DNA from: Arthrobacter bambusae
Lineage (GTDB): Bacteria > Actinomycetota > Actinomycetes > Actinomycetales > Micrococcaceae
NCBI RefSeq assembly: GCF_022606295.1
Contig: NZ_JAHHZS010000006.1
Span: 62,001 to 126,000 of the forward strand
Reading direction: 5' to 3'
DNA length: 64,000 bases
Shown: in pieces, positions 1 to 8,088 of the stretch
How positions within the stretch are numbered: position 1 is the stretch's first letter
Layout: each line of letters begins with the position of its first letter
The notes under the pieces: generated by a model
Told to the model about the DNA's origin: nothing
Database searches by the model: none
The model's input: only the letters and a program-made list of their open reading frames with translations
Made by a program: the position numbers and the translations under genes

Positions 1-65
1 CGGTCCGTGGTTGTGCGCGAAGGTATTGCTGTGCAGGAAGCTGCGTGTCCTAGCCTACCGGCCTT

Positions 66-94
66 TGGCCGCGGTCCTGCTTCCGGGACCGGCC
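66..94 (-). terminator. Possible terminator hairpin after the DMT transporter
   Basis: An imperfect GC-rich inverted repeat (GGTCC/GGGACC flanked by GGCC-type arms) sits directly after the stop codon of the DMT transporter on the minus strand. There is no clear T-run, so termination is only inferred from position and fold. Confidence 0.35.
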
Positions 95-1111
95 CTAAAG
101 GCTCTTCGAGGGACGGCGGGACGAGATCGCGCCCTTCGGCCAGGGCAACGTGGCCACGATGATGGCGAACAGCGTCAGCAGGGTGCCGAGGATCGTGGGG
201 TACGCCACTACTGTTCCGGGAGCCGGCAGGACCAGGTCAAGCGCCAGCGATCCCAGCAGCTGCCCGGCGATCATCCCGAGCCCGGTGACCAGGACACCGA
301 GGCTCCGGACCAACAAAGCAGCCAGGCCAATGAAGACGCACCCCATCGGCCCGCCCAGGTAGTACCACCATTCAGAAGGCAGGGCGTGGCCGGGACCAAG
401 GAGCAACACTTTGATGAGCCAGGCAATCCAGAGAATCACCGTTCCGGCCACGAAATTGACGAGCGTTGCAGCGATCGGACTGCCGTAGTGCACGGTCGCA
501 GTCCCGTTCATGGCCTGCTGGAAACTCATGAGGCAGCCCGCCACGACCGGCAACAGGATGGGGAGCAGCAAGGACCCGACGTCGCTGGCCGCCCCGAGGC
601 GCGGCGACACGGCCCAGACGACGGCGGCGATCGTCAGGACGCTGCCGAGGATTCGGACTCCGGTGATCGAGCGTTTGCCGCCGGGCCCGATGCCGAGCCG
701 GTCCACGAGTAGTCCGCTCAGGGTCTGGCCCGTCACTGCAGCGACCGTGAACAAGGCCACGCCAAGCAGGCCGACCGTGAACGATTGGGCGAAAACGAAC
801 AGCGCGCCAATGCCACCGGCCAGGACGTAGAACCGTGGAAAGCTCCGCTCCGTGAGGGCCGGCAGGATCCTTCGAAGGGCCGCGCGGCCTTTCGGCAGCA
901 CGAGTCCGATCGCGGCGATCAGTACCAGCCCGGTGGTGAAGCTCACGACGGCGGCCGCGATACCGTCGTCGAGCTTTGCCCCCAAGGCGCCGTTGATCCG
1001 GCCCTGGAGCGGAATCACGAGTCCGGTTGCCACGGCAAGGAGCAGCCCGGTGAGCAAGGGCAGGGGCGTACGGGAGGGACTTCCAGGCAAGGTGCGGGAC
1101 GACTGCGGCAT
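95..1111 (-). CDS. DMT-family transporter, YdcZ (DUF606) type
   Basis: A predicted inner-membrane protein of about 338 residues made of two tandem halves, each with about five hydrophobic segments, which fits the duplicated DUF606/YdcZ branch of the drug/metabolite transporter superfamily. The second half begins near residue 180 and repeats the arrangement of the first. The substrate is unknown. The ATG at 1111 is preferred over two GTG codons just upstream because an AGGGTGG ribosome-binding site lies about nine bases before it. The gene stands alone and is divergent from the S4-domain gene, leaving only about 33 bases between the two starts, so their promoters must overlap or one transcript must be nearly leaderless. 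Confidence 0.8.
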   Translation of the reverse strand: MPQSSRTLPGSPSRTPLPLLTGLLLAVATGLVIPLQGRINGALGAKLDDGIAAAVVSFTTGLVLIAAIGLVLPKGRAALRRILPALTERSFPRFYVLAGGIGALFVFAQSFTVGLLGVALFTVAAVTGQTLSGLLVDRLGIGPGGKRSITGVRILGSVLTIAAVVWAVSPRLGAASDVGSLLLPILLPVVAGCLMSFQQAMNGTATVHYGSPIAATLVNFVAGTVILWIAWLIKVLLLGPGHALPSEWWYYLGGPMGCVFIGLAALLVRSLGVLVTGLGMIAGQLLGSLALDLVLPAPGTVVAYPTILGTLLTLFAIIVATLPWPKGAISSRRPSKSL

Positions 1112-1144
1112 TTTCACCACCCTACTTCAGGCATCATTGCTTGT

Positions 1145-1375
1145 ATGAGCAACCCGGAAATCGAAGAAATCCCCATCCGCGACGACATGATCCGGCTCGG
1201 CCAGCTCCTGAAGCTCGCCAACCTCGTGGAGGATGGCGTGGAAGCCACGGAACTCATCAAGAACGGCCTGGTCAAAGTCAACGGCGAGATCGATGATCGG
1301 CGCGGCCGCCAACTCCACGTGGGCGACACCGTGACCGTCAACGGTCAGACGGTGCGGATCACCACAGAGTCCTAG
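1145..1375 (+). CDS. Small S4-domain RNA-binding protein
   Basis: A 76-residue protein that is essentially one S4 RNA-binding domain, with the hallmark sequence around GQLLKLANLVEDG, then LIKNGLVKVNGE and HVGDTV. This is the YlmH/RlbA/YbcJ-like single-domain class, which binds structured RNA and often acts on ribosomes. A longer reading frame runs upstream, but it is antisense to the DMT transporter; the ATG at 1145 matches the expected domain start. The stop codon is followed after zero bases by a 63 bp palindrome. The precise cellular role cannot be read from the sequence. Confidence 0.85.
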   Translation: MSNPEIEEIPIRDDMIRLGQLLKLANLVEDGVEATELIKNGLVKVNGEIDDRRGRQLHVGDTVTVNGQTVRITTES

Positions 1376-1438
1376 CAACGCGGGGTCACTTACGGCCCAT
1401 TGCGCGCCTCGTCATGGGCCGCAAGTGACCCCGCGTTG
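1376..1438. repeat. Family B intergenic palindrome, copy 1
   Basis: A 63-base inverted repeat with arms of about 24 bases (left arm begins CAACGCGGGGTCACTTAC) around a 13-base loop. One mismatch interrupts the arms. It starts directly after the stop of the S4 gene and ends 13 bases before the stop of the convergent hydrolase, so it may act as a two-way terminator. A second copy with the same arms and a different loop is at 33111-33173. Confidence 0.9.
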
Positions 1439-1451
1439 TTGTCAGATGGAG

Positions 1452-2105
1452 TCAGACGGACGCGAGGACCTTGTGCTCCAGGAATTCGCCAACGTGCCCG
1501 ATTTCCTGCTGGTTGATGCCGTGCCACATGCCCGTGTAGAGCACCTTGGTAAGGTCCGTGTGCTTTCGGGCCCAATCCATGGTGTATTCGATCTTGTCCG
1601 GGGTGATGACAGGGTCCTGCTGGTCGCGTCCCCAGAAGAGCGGCACGGATCCGTCCAGCTCGGCGTCACGGAACGCGGGGTCCTCACCGGCGTCGACGGC
1701 GAACCCTGAAAGCCCGACGACGGCGGCAAAGTCCGCCGGGCGGTGCCGGAGCAGCGAGGTGGCCATGGCCATGCCCATGGAAAACCCGAGGAGCGTCACT
1801 GAACTGTGGTTGGACTTCAACGAATCCAGCCAGGAAAACACATACTCCGCGGCGTCCTTGACGGCGTCGAGGGAGTAGTCGATGGACGCCGTGAGCGGGA
1901 ACCACGTGAAGCCCGGACCTGTGGCGATCGGCGCGCGGAGCGAGGCCACGACGAAGTCCCGGGGCAACAGGCCGGCCAGGCTGAAGAGGTCCTGCTCGTT
2001 GGATCCATAACCGTGCAGAAGGACCAGCAACGGCTTTCCAGCCCGCTCTTCCTCTTCGTGGGACCACAAAACGACCGGGGCAGGAAAGGCGGAAGCTTGA
2101 CTCAT
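1452..2105 (-). CDS. Alpha/beta hydrolase, phospholipase/carboxylesterase family
   Basis: A 217-residue cytoplasmic serine hydrolase of the small carboxylesterase/phospholipase family. The oxyanion-hole motif HGYG lies at residues 31-34, the nucleophile elbow GFSMG at 107-111 (Ser109), an aspartate in DQQDP near 164 and a histidine in MWHG near 195, so the triad looks complete. The longer frame upstream would overlap the divergent SGNH gene, and ATG 2105 fits the family's usual length. The substrate is unknown; family members act on short-chain esters. A 16-base palindrome at 2121-2136 lies just upstream and recurs in front of the short-chain dehydrogenase at 46 kb. Confidence 0.85.
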   Translation of the reverse strand: MSQASAFPAPVVLWSHEEEERAGKPLLVLLHGYGSNEQDLFSLAGLLPRDFVVASLRAPIATGPGFTWFPLTASIDYSLDAVKDAAEYVFSWLDSLKSNHSSVTLLGFSMGMAMATSLLRHRPADFAAVVGLSGFAVDAGEDPAFRDAELDGSVPLFWGRDQQDPVITPDKIEYTMDWARKHTDLTKVLYTGMWHGINQQEIGHVGEFLEHKVLASV

Positions 2106-2120
2106 GGGACTATTCTTGCA

Positions 2121-2136
2121 GTTACCGATGAGTAAC
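2121..2136. promoter_or_regulatory. Candidate operator GTTACCGATGAGTAAC
   Basis: An inverted repeat with GTTAC/GTAAC arms and six bases between lies 16 bases upstream of the hydrolase start and 38 bases upstream of the divergent SGNH gene. An almost identical site lies at 46898-46913. Size and symmetry suggest a TetR-type binding site; the regulator is not identified. Confidence 0.45.
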
Positions 2137-2174
2137 AAGCTACGGGCGCGTAGCGACGCAGCAAGAGGCAGGAT

Positions 2175-3014
2175 ATGGACGTGAGTGACACTGATTCCAC
2201 GGTGGCAAAGTCGGACGAGCGGATTCATCCGTGGACCCGCTACGTGGCGCTAGGTGATTCCTTTACCGAAGGCATCGGCGACCCCGAGCCCAACAACCCC
2301 GGAGCACATCGCGGCTGGGCCGACCGCGTCGCCGAGGAACTGAGCCGGGGACACCGCGACTTCGCCTACGCCAACCTCGCCATCCGCGGGCGCTTGCTGC
2401 AGCAAATCCTCGACGAACAACTTGGCCCGTGCATGGACCTCAAGCCGGATCTCGTGAGCATCTCCGCAGGCGGCAACGACCTCATCCGTCCCGGCGGCGA
2501 TCCCGACGCCTTGGCCGAAAAACTCGATGCCGCAGTGCAGACCCTGAGTTCCGACGGCGCCACGGTGGTTCTCTTCAACGGTCCGGACACCGCGTCATCG
2601 GTCCTCGGCCGGATCCGCGGCAAGGTGGCCATCTACAACGAAAACCTCCGCACCGTGGCCGCCCGCCACGATGCCGTGGTGGCTGACATGTGGTCCTTGA
2701 GGCAGCTTTCCAACTCCCAGATGTGGGACGAAGACCGCCTCCATTTCTCGCCGCTCGGCCATCACACCATCGCCGCGATGGTCCTCGACTCACTGAATGT
2801 GCCGCACAACCTTGAGCCGCTCTACCCCAAGCCGCTCCCCCAGCGCAGTTGGCGCCAAGCCAGGTCTGGCGACCTCGTCTGGGCACGCGAATATTTTGTC
2901 CCGTGGGTCATCCGCCGGATCAGGCACCGCTCCTCCGGTGACGGGATCCTGCCGAAACGCCCGACGCCGGGACCCGTCTTCGGTCCTGCTGACACCTTCC
3001 TGCCCGGGAGCTGA
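2175..3014 (+). CDS. SGNH/GDSL-family hydrolase
   Basis: A 279-residue hydrolase of the SGNH superfamily. Block I is GDSFTEG at residues 27-33 (Ser29 nucleophile), block III is GGND at 99-102, and block V is DRLHFS with Asp186 and His189, so all catalytic positions are present. No signal peptide is visible, so the enzyme is probably cytoplasmic. The C-terminal 60 or so residues are a basic extension not needed for the fold. The family hydrolyses esters or removes acyl/acetyl groups from lipids and sugars; the substrate here is unknown. An AAGAGGCAGGA ribosome-binding region precedes the ATG. Confidence 0.85.
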   Translation: MDVSDTDSTVAKSDERIHPWTRYVALGDSFTEGIGDPEPNNPGAHRGWADRVAEELSRGHRDFAYANLAIRGRLLQQILDEQLGPCMDLKPDLVSISAGGNDLIRPGGDPDALAEKLDAAVQTLSSDGATVVLFNGPDTASSVLGRIRGKVAIYNENLRTVAARHDAVVADMWSLRQLSNSQMWDEDRLHFSPLGHHTIAAMVLDSLNVPHNLEPLYPKPLPQRSWRQARSGDLVWAREYFVPWVIRRIRHRSSGDGILPKRPTPGPVFGPADTFLPGS

Positions 3015-3078
3015 ACGAACCGCGAGGTTAGTCACAGGGAGCGGGGCTAAGCTGGTGAAAGACAGGGAGGCCTCCGCC

Positions 3079-3471
3079 GTGAACAATCTGATCTTCTGGA
3101 TCATCGTCTGCTCTTGGCTGATTCCCATGGGGATCCGCATGTACAACCGGTCGCGCCAGCGCAGGATCCAGGACTTCCCTCCGCAGAATTACCCCGGGCA
3201 GCCCTATCCTCCGCAGCACAACCCCGTCGGATACCCGGAGCAACCCCCGGTGGTCATCCCGGCTGAGCCGCAACCCCCGATGGCGACGCCCGCGCGGCAG
3301 GCCGTTCCGCCGTCGTGGGCTACTCCGCAAGCGAGCGGCGCTCCCCAGCCGAACAGCGCGCCCCAAGGCTACCGTGCACGGAAACTGGCCGAGCTGGACC
3401 AGGAGTACAGCGACGGGAAAATCGCCATGGAGGATTACATGAAGCTCCGCCAGGAGATCATGAACGGCTGA
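3079..3471 (+). CDS. Membrane-anchored protein with C-terminal SHOCT-like motif
   Basis: About 130 residues starting at a GTG that follows a GGGAGG ribosome-binding site. The first 20 or so residues form one transmembrane segment (NNLIFWIIVCSWLIPMGI), followed by a proline- and glutamine-rich linker of about 70 residues and a charged helical C-terminus (KLAELDQEYSDGKIAMEDY) that resembles the SHOCT short C-terminal domain. SHOCT domains are thought to mediate oligomerisation. Function is unknown. A longer frame upstream overlaps the SGNH gene and is not used. Confidence 0.7.
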   Translation: MNNLIFWIIVCSWLIPMGIRMYNRSRQRRIQDFPPQNYPGQPYPPQHNPVGYPEQPPVVIPAEPQPPMATPARQAVPPSWATPQASGAPQPNSAPQGYRARKLAELDQEYSDGKIAMEDYMKLRQEIMNG

Positions 3472-3489
3472 TTCAGCCGAAGAGGCGCG

Positions 3490-4611
3490 CTAGCCGAAGA
3501 ATGCCTCGCGCAGTTGGGGGCCGAGCTGGCCGATCTCGGTGAGGAAACCGTCGTGCCCGATCGGCGCCTCGATGACATGAACCGGGACCTCTCCGGGCAA
3601 GGCCTTGGCAAGCTCGCGGGATTGCTCCGGGAAATAGAGCCGGTCCGAGTCCACCGAGGCCACGAAGAACGTCGCCGTGGCCACGGACAACGCATCCTCC
3701 AACGAGCCCCGGCCGCGCGTGATGTCGTGGCTCATGAGCGCTTCGGTAATGGCGATGTAGCTATTGGCGTCGAAGCGCTGGACCAGCTTGCTCCCCTGGT
3801 GGTCCAGGTAGCTCTCCACCTGGTAGCGGCCCCGGTCCCCCAACGCGGCAGCCTGGAGGGGTGCCTCGCCGCCCTGTGCGTTCCGGCCGAAGCGGAAGTC
3901 GAGCTCGTCCGCCGAGCGATAGGTGATGTGGGCAATCCGCCGGGCAAGGGCCAGACCCGCTTCGGGGGCGGCCTGTCCATAGTAGTCTCCGCCGTTGAAG
4001 TCGGCGTCCTGCCGGATGGCGAGCGTCTGGGCCTGTGCGAACGCGATCTGCTCGGCGGTGCTGTACGCCCCGATGGAGATCACGGCGCATCGCTTGACGC
4101 GGTCCGGATAGCCGACGGCCCATTCCAGTGCACGGGCACCGCCCATGGACCCGCCCACGACGGTGTGCCAGCTGTGGATCCCCAAGGCGTCGGCCAGCCT
4201 GGCCTCGGCCACCGTGCTGTCCCGCAGGGTCACGAGCGGGAAGCGGGAGCCCCACGGCTTGCCGTCAGGAGCGCTCGACGACGGCCCCGTACTGCCGTAG
4301 CAGCCCCCCACAATGTTGACGGAGACCACGAAGTAGCGGTCCGTGTCGATGGTGGCGCCGGGACCCACAAGCTGCTCCCACCAGCCGTCTTCGTCGCTCT
4401 CGCCACGGGCCACATGGGTGCTGCCGGTCAATGCATGTTCCACGAGGACAGCGTTGGTAGCGTCTGCGTTGAGCCGCCCCCACGTCTCGTACGCAAGGAC
4501 GACGTCCGGGAGGGAACCTCCGGCCTCCAGCTCGAGTCCGCCCACGGAAAGATACTTGAGGGTTCCGTCCTGGGTACCGGAAAGGGGTATGGCTGTTGCA
4601 GCAATTGTCAT
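3490..4611 (-). CDS. metX: Homoserine O-acetyltransferase
   Basis: A 373-residue alpha/beta-hydrolase-fold enzyme that transfers acetyl from acetyl-CoA to L-homoserine, the entry step to methionine in actinobacteria. The nucleophile motif GGSMGG lies at residues 153-158 (Ser155), and the C-terminal Asp and His of the triad lie in SDRLYF and IGHDGF. The N-terminal NAVLVEHALTGS and the NIVGGCYGSTGP segments are typical of MetX. ATG 4611 is chosen because GAGGTG lies eight bases upstream and the in-frame extension would run into the riboswitch. The gene lies downstream of metY on the same strand, separated by a terminator and a SAM-IV riboswitch, so it can be controlled independently by S-adenosylmethionine. 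Confidence 0.95.
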   Translation of the reverse strand: MTIAATAIPLSGTQDGTLKYLSVGGLELEAGGSLPDVVLAYETWGRLNADATNAVLVEHALTGSTHVARGESDEDGWWEQLVGPGATIDTDRYFVVSVNIVGGCYGSTGPSSSAPDGKPWGSRFPLVTLRDSTVAEARLADALGIHSWHTVVGGSMGGARALEWAVGYPDRVKRCAVISIGAYSTAEQIAFAQAQTLAIRQDADFNGGDYYGQAAPEAGLALARRIAHITYRSADELDFRFGRNAQGGEAPLQAAALGDRGRYQVESYLDHQGSKLVQRFDANSYIAITEALMSHDITRGRGSLEDALSVATATFFVASVDSDRLYFPEQSRELAKALPGEVPVHVIEAPIGHDGFLTEIGQLGPQLREAFFG

Positions 4612-4625
4612 TCGTTGACACCTCA

Positions 4626-4740
4626 CATCGCGCTTGCCCGCCGCCAACACAGCGAAGGGCCAGGTCTTCACCCGGGGCACCCCACCGCGAATGGAGGGTT
4701 GCCGGCCAGCAAGCCGGGGCTGTCGCTGGCACTCATGACC
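4626..4740 (-). promoter_or_regulatory. SAM-IV riboswitch ahead of metX
   Basis: Read on the minus strand, the leader begins GGTCATGAGTGCCAGCGAC and continues with GCCCCGGCTTGCTGGCC, GGCAACCCTCC, GGTGGGGTGCCCCGGGTGA and AGACC. These segments, in this order, are the conserved SAM-IV aptamer core of actinobacteria: P1 closes between GGTC and GACC, and a downstream GGCAAGCGCG segment matches the 3' pseudoknot part. A TAGACT -10-like hexamer lies ten bases upstream (4750-4755). The ribosome-binding site of metX follows the element closely, so SAM binding could control translation. Identification is from memory of the family consensus. Confidence 0.88.
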
Positions 4741-4837
4741 TATAGGAAGAGTCTAGGAAAACCGGACCCCTTCTGACGAAGATTATGACATCTTTGTGAC
4801 ACTTGGCCGCGTTTTGTTCACGAAGGGGTGGTTGCGA

Positions 4838-4879
4838 AGGCTGGCCGGCGAAGATTCATCTTGCGTCGCCGGCCAGCCT
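4838..4879 (-). terminator. Hairpin terminator after metY
   Basis: A 14-base perfect stem (AGGCTGGCCGGCGA and its complement) with a 14-base loop lies about 20 bases after the metY stop codon, upstream of the metX promoter. No T-run follows, which is common for high-GC actinobacterial terminators. Confidence 0.65.
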
Positions 4880-4900
4880 CGTACGCCCTCCGGGCCCGTG

Positions 4901-6217
4901 CTAGGCGCTCTTGGCTGCCCGGAATCCCGACTCGAGGTCCGCGAGGATGTCGTCGATGTGCTCGATTCCGACGGACAGCCGCACCAGGCCAGGGGTCACT
5001 CCCGCAACGGCCTGCTGTTCCGGCGTCAGCTGGCTGTGCGTCGTCGACGCCGGGTGGATGACCAAGGACCGGACGTCGCCGATGTTGGCCACGTGCGAAT
5101 GCAGTTCCAGGGCGTCCACGAAGCGCTTGCCCGCCTCGACCCCGCCGTTGATGGTGAAGGACACCACGGCGCCGGTGCCCCTGGGGCCGTACTTCCGGCC
5201 CCGTTCGAACCACGGGCTGGAAGGCAGCCCCGCGTACGCCACCGATTCGACGTCGTCGCGCCCTTCGAGCCATTGCGCCACCTTGGTGGCGTTGTCCACG
5301 TGGCGCTCCACCCGCAGGCTGAGGGTTTCGATTCCCTGGGAGATCAGGAAAGCGTTGAACGGGGAAACCGCCGAGCCGAGATCGCGCAGGAGCTGGACCC
5401 GGGCTTTGAGGATGTAGGAGAGGTTCGCGCCGAGGGCCCCGTCCTTGCCGAGGTCGCGGGCATAGACCAGGCCGTTGTAGCTGGGGTCCGGGGTGTTGAA
5501 GCCGGGGAACCGCTCAGGGTCCTTGCCGAAATCGAAGTTGCCGGAGTCCACGATGACACCGGCAATGGCGGAGCCGTGCCCGCCCAGGTACTTGGTGGCC
5601 GAATGCACCACGATGTCCGCTCCCCACTCGATGGGCCGGATCAGGTAGGGCGTGGCGAGGGTGTTGTCCACGACGAGCGGGACTCCCGCCTCGTGCGCGA
5701 TGCGGGAGACACCCTCGATGTCCAAGACGTCCTGCCGGGGGTTGGAGACGACTTCGGCGAAGAACAGCTTGGTGTTTGGCTGCACCGCGTCCCGCCAGTG
5801 GTCCAGGTTGTCCGGATCCTCGACGAAGGTGACCGAGATGCCGAATTTCTTCAGTGTATGGGCCAGCAGGTTGTACGTGCCGCCGTAGAGGCTCGGGCTG
5901 GCGACCACGTGGTCACCGGCCTCGGCCACGTTGAGGATGGCGAAGGTTTCCGCGGCCTGGCCGGAGCTCAGCAGGAGCGCAGCCAAGCCACCCTCCAAGC
6001 TCGCTATGCGCTGCTCCACGGCATCCTGCGTGGGGTTGCCGATCCGGGTGTAGATGGGCGCCAGTTCGGCCAGTGCAAAGCGGTTGGCCGCGCTTTCCGC
6101 GCTGGGAAAGACGAACGAGGTGGTCTGGTAGATGGGGAGGGCGCGGGCGCCGGTGGCGGCGTCCGGCTCCTGGCCGGCGTGGATTTGGCGCGTTTCGAAT
6201 GACCATCCTTGGGACAT
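4901..6217 (-). CDS. metY: O-acetylhomoserine sulfhydrylase
   Basis: A 438-residue pyridoxal-phosphate enzyme of the Cys/Met metabolism family. It makes homocysteine from O-acetylhomoserine (the MetX product) and sulfide. The PLP-lysine motif [15 protein letters not shown] is intact, the aspartate of the cofactor pocket lies in [11 protein letters not shown], and the length near 440 fits MetY rather than the shorter cystathionine gamma-synthases. ATG 6217 follows an AGGAG site; an in-frame upstream ATG at 6280 would add 21 unconserved residues. A TAGACT -10-like hexamer at 6301-6306 matches the one before metX, but I do not see a SAM-IV element in this leader. Confidence 0.92.
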   Translation of the reverse strand: MSQGWSFETRQIHAGQEPDAATGARALPIYQTTSFVFPSAESAANRFALAELAPIYTRIGNPTQDAVEQRIASLEGGLAALLLSSGQAAETFAILNVAEAGDHVVASPSLYGGTYNLLAHTLKKFGISVTFVEDPDNLDHWRDAVQPNTKLFFAEVVSNPRQDVLDIEGVSRIAHEAGVPLVVDNTLATPYLIRPIEWGADIVVHSATKYLGGHGSAIAGVIVDSGNFDFGKDPERFPGFNTPDPSYNGLVYARDLGKDGALGANLSYILKARVQLLRDLGSAVSPFNAFLISQGIETLSLRVERHVDNATKVAQWLEGRDDVESVAYAGLPSSPWFERGRKYGPRGTGAVVSFTINGGVEAGKRFVDALELHSHVANIGDVRSLVIHPASTTHSQLTPEQQAVAGVTPGLVRLSVGIEHIDDILADLESGFRAAKSA

Positions 6218-6463
6218 GCGGACTCCTGGTTGTCTGGGCTCTTGCCGTGCGTCAGCCTGCCGGGCTGAAGGGTTCAGCATGCCGGCGAGCGGTTGCCGTC
6301 AGTCTAGGGAGGGTATTGCGGGCTCCGGAAGCTTTGTGACGAACGCAGAAGTTTTCTGTCCCGGCGCGTCCTGAAGTGACCCTGAGCGGCCTTTTCGATA
6401 CATCCCACCTTGGTTAGGCTTGACTTAGCTGAGAGCTCCATCACAAAGTGCCAAGATGAAGCC

Positions 6464-7102
6464 ATGCGCATGGATCACGTCTCTTACGCTTGTGAACGAG
6501 ATGGCCTGTTGGCCACCACCGAGCGGATTTCCGCAGCATTGGGAGTGGACGCGGTCCGGGGCGGAGTGCATCCGCGCTTTGGTACCCGGAACATGATCAT
6601 TCCCCTTGCTGACCACAAATACCTGGAAGTTGTCGAGGTCCTGGACCACCCGGCCTCCGACAAGGCACCTTTTGGACAAGCTGTCCGTGCACGCTCCGCC
6701 GCAGGAGGTGGGTGGATGGGCTGGTGCGTCGCTGTGGACGACCTGAGCCCGTTCGAGCAGCGGCTCGGACGCGCCGCCGTCCCAGGCAACCGCAAGTTCC
6801 CGGATGGCCGGGAACTCGTCTGGTCGCAGATCGGCATCCTGGGACTCATCGCCGATCCCCAGGTTCCCTACCTGCTCCGCTGGGAGGGCGACCCCGCACT
6901 TCACCCGTCGCTCGTGTACCCAAGCGACGTCAAGATGTCCAGCCTCACCATTGCCGGCTCCGCGGAGCGTGTCACCGAGTGGCTTGGTGAACCCGTGGAG
7001 AAGCCCCTCGAGGACGTCGCAGTCCAATGGATGGCTCCGCACGGGACGCCGGGAATCATGTCAGTAACGTTCGAAACCGCCAACGGAGCCGTCACGATCT
7101 GA
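6464..7102 (+). CDS. VOC-superfamily (glyoxalase-like) protein
   Basis: About 212 residues beginning MRMDHVSYAC, typical of glyoxalase-like domain proteins whose first strand supplies a metal-binding histidine. The following NMIIPLADHKYLEVVEVLD segment is the second characteristic strand with a glutamate ligand, and a second, weaker module spans the C-terminal half. Members bind a divalent metal and act in isomerisation, dioxygenation or resistance, but the substrate is not predictable. The start is either 6464 or the ATG two codons later. The gene is single and converges on the CPBP protease gene across a two-part hairpin. The stop lies in a duplicated 18-base stretch. Confidence 0.75.
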   Translation: MRMDHVSYACERDGLLATTERISAALGVDAVRGGVHPRFGTRNMIIPLADHKYLEVVEVLDHPASDKAPFGQAVRARSAAGGGWMGWCVAVDDLSPFEQRLGRAAVPGNRKFPDGRELVWSQIGILGLIADPQVPYLLRWEGDPALHPSLVYPSDVKMSSLTIAGSAERVTEWLGEPVEKPLEDVAVQWMAPHGTPGIMSVTFETANGAVTI

Positions 7103-7150
7103 CGGACCATCCCGTCACGATCTGACGGATCAACGGGCAAGGAAGCCCGG

Positions 7151-7216
7151 AAAAGCTTCGGCCGCCATGTGCGGGTGCCAATGATGTCACCCAGCAATGG
7201 CGGCCGAAACCTTTTA
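7151..7216. terminator. Bidirectional terminator between convergent genes
   Basis: A 12-base perfect stem, TTCGGCCGCCAT at 7157-7168 and its complement at 7197-7208, encloses a loop with its own GGGTG/CACCC stem. Flanking AAAA and TTTT tracts on the two sides make it a plausible terminator for both convergent genes. Confidence 0.75.
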
Positions 7217-7223
7217 AAGCGCG

Positions 7224-7988
7224 CTAGCCCAGGCCGATGGCCTTGCCGAAGACGCTGAAGCCGACGAACGCCACGATGTCCAGGAGCGCGTGAGCCACCA
7301 CGAGCGGCATGACCCGTTTGGTCCTGGTGTAGATCCATCCGAACACGAGGCCCATGACGGCGTTGCCGATGAACGGCCCGAAGCCCTGGTACAGGTGGTA
7401 GCTGCCGCGCAGGAGCGCGCTGAGCACGATCGCCAACGGAGTGCTCCATCCGAACTTCCCGAACCGGTCCAGGAGATAGCCCACCACGATCACTTCTTCG
7501 ACGATGGCGTGCCGCACGGCGGAGAGGACGAGCACCGGCACGGTCCACCAGTAGGAGTCCAGGCCGCTGGGGATGATCGCCGTCGTGATCCCGAGGGCGC
7601 GGCCAACAGCATAGAGGCCCAGCGACGGGATTCCGATGAGTGCGAACAGGCCAAGTCCTTGCAGCGCGTCGCGGCCCGGGCGGGCGAAGTTGAAGCCCAG
7701 CCGGGTGAACCCCGAGGTACTCTCGGCGGTTTGGCGGTGCAAGGACAGGAAGTAGAACACCAACACCACCGGGACCAGCGCGAACGCGATGTCCAGCAGC
7801 TGGTAGGTGAGATCGAAGTACTCGCGCGTGCTCTGCGAACGGTTGAGGGTAGACGTCGCATGGGCCAAAGGTCCCTGGGTCATCTTGTCCAACAGCTGCA
7901 CTACGGAGTAGACAGCCGATTGGCCCAGGGACAGTCCAAGGACAATCAGCACTTCGGCGCGCAAACGGCGCGTTGAGGCTAGGAGCAT
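7224..7988 (-). CDS. CPBP-family intramembrane protease homologue
   Basis: A 254-residue polytopic membrane protein with about seven hydrophobic segments. It has the CPBP (Abi/CAAX prenyl protease) arrangement: a double-glutamate motif IVEEVIVVGYLL, then YHLYQGF, then VAHALLDIV, each supplying metal ligands in the membrane. The usual arginine four residues after the glutamate pair is a valine here. Family members cleave prenylated or other membrane substrates in eukaryotes; bacterial roles include bacteriocin immunity and are mostly unproven. The ATG at 7988 has AGGAG almost touching it, so an alternative start cannot be excluded. Confidence 0.75.
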   Translation of the reverse strand: MLLASTRRLRAEVLIVLGLSLGQSAVYSVVQLLDKMTQGPLAHATSTLNRSQSTREYFDLTYQLLDIAFALVPVVLVFYFLSLHRQTAESTSGFTRLGFNFARPGRDALQGLGLFALIGIPSLGLYAVGRALGITTAIIPSGLDSYWWTVPVLVLSAVRHAIVEEVIVVGYLLDRFGKFGWSTPLAIVLSALLRGSYHLYQGFGPFIGNAVMGLVFGWIYTRTKRVMPLVVAHALLDIVAFVGFSVFGKAIGLG

Positions 7989-8088
7989 GCTCCTATCTTG
8001 CCCGTATTTGCCTGATGTTTTCCTCGGAGCTGGGTCTCCGCTGTCCGCGTGCGCAGCCAGGGCGGCTCCTGAGCCTATGCTTGGTGGG

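Noticed and set aside
11..712. A 233-codon frame at the left edge
   Set aside because: Antisense to the DMT transporter and rich in R/G/Q as expected for a shadow frame.
6218..6310. A possible second SAM riboswitch before metY
   Set aside because: GACGGCAACCG is suggestive, but the SAM-IV core segments and closing P1 helix are missing.
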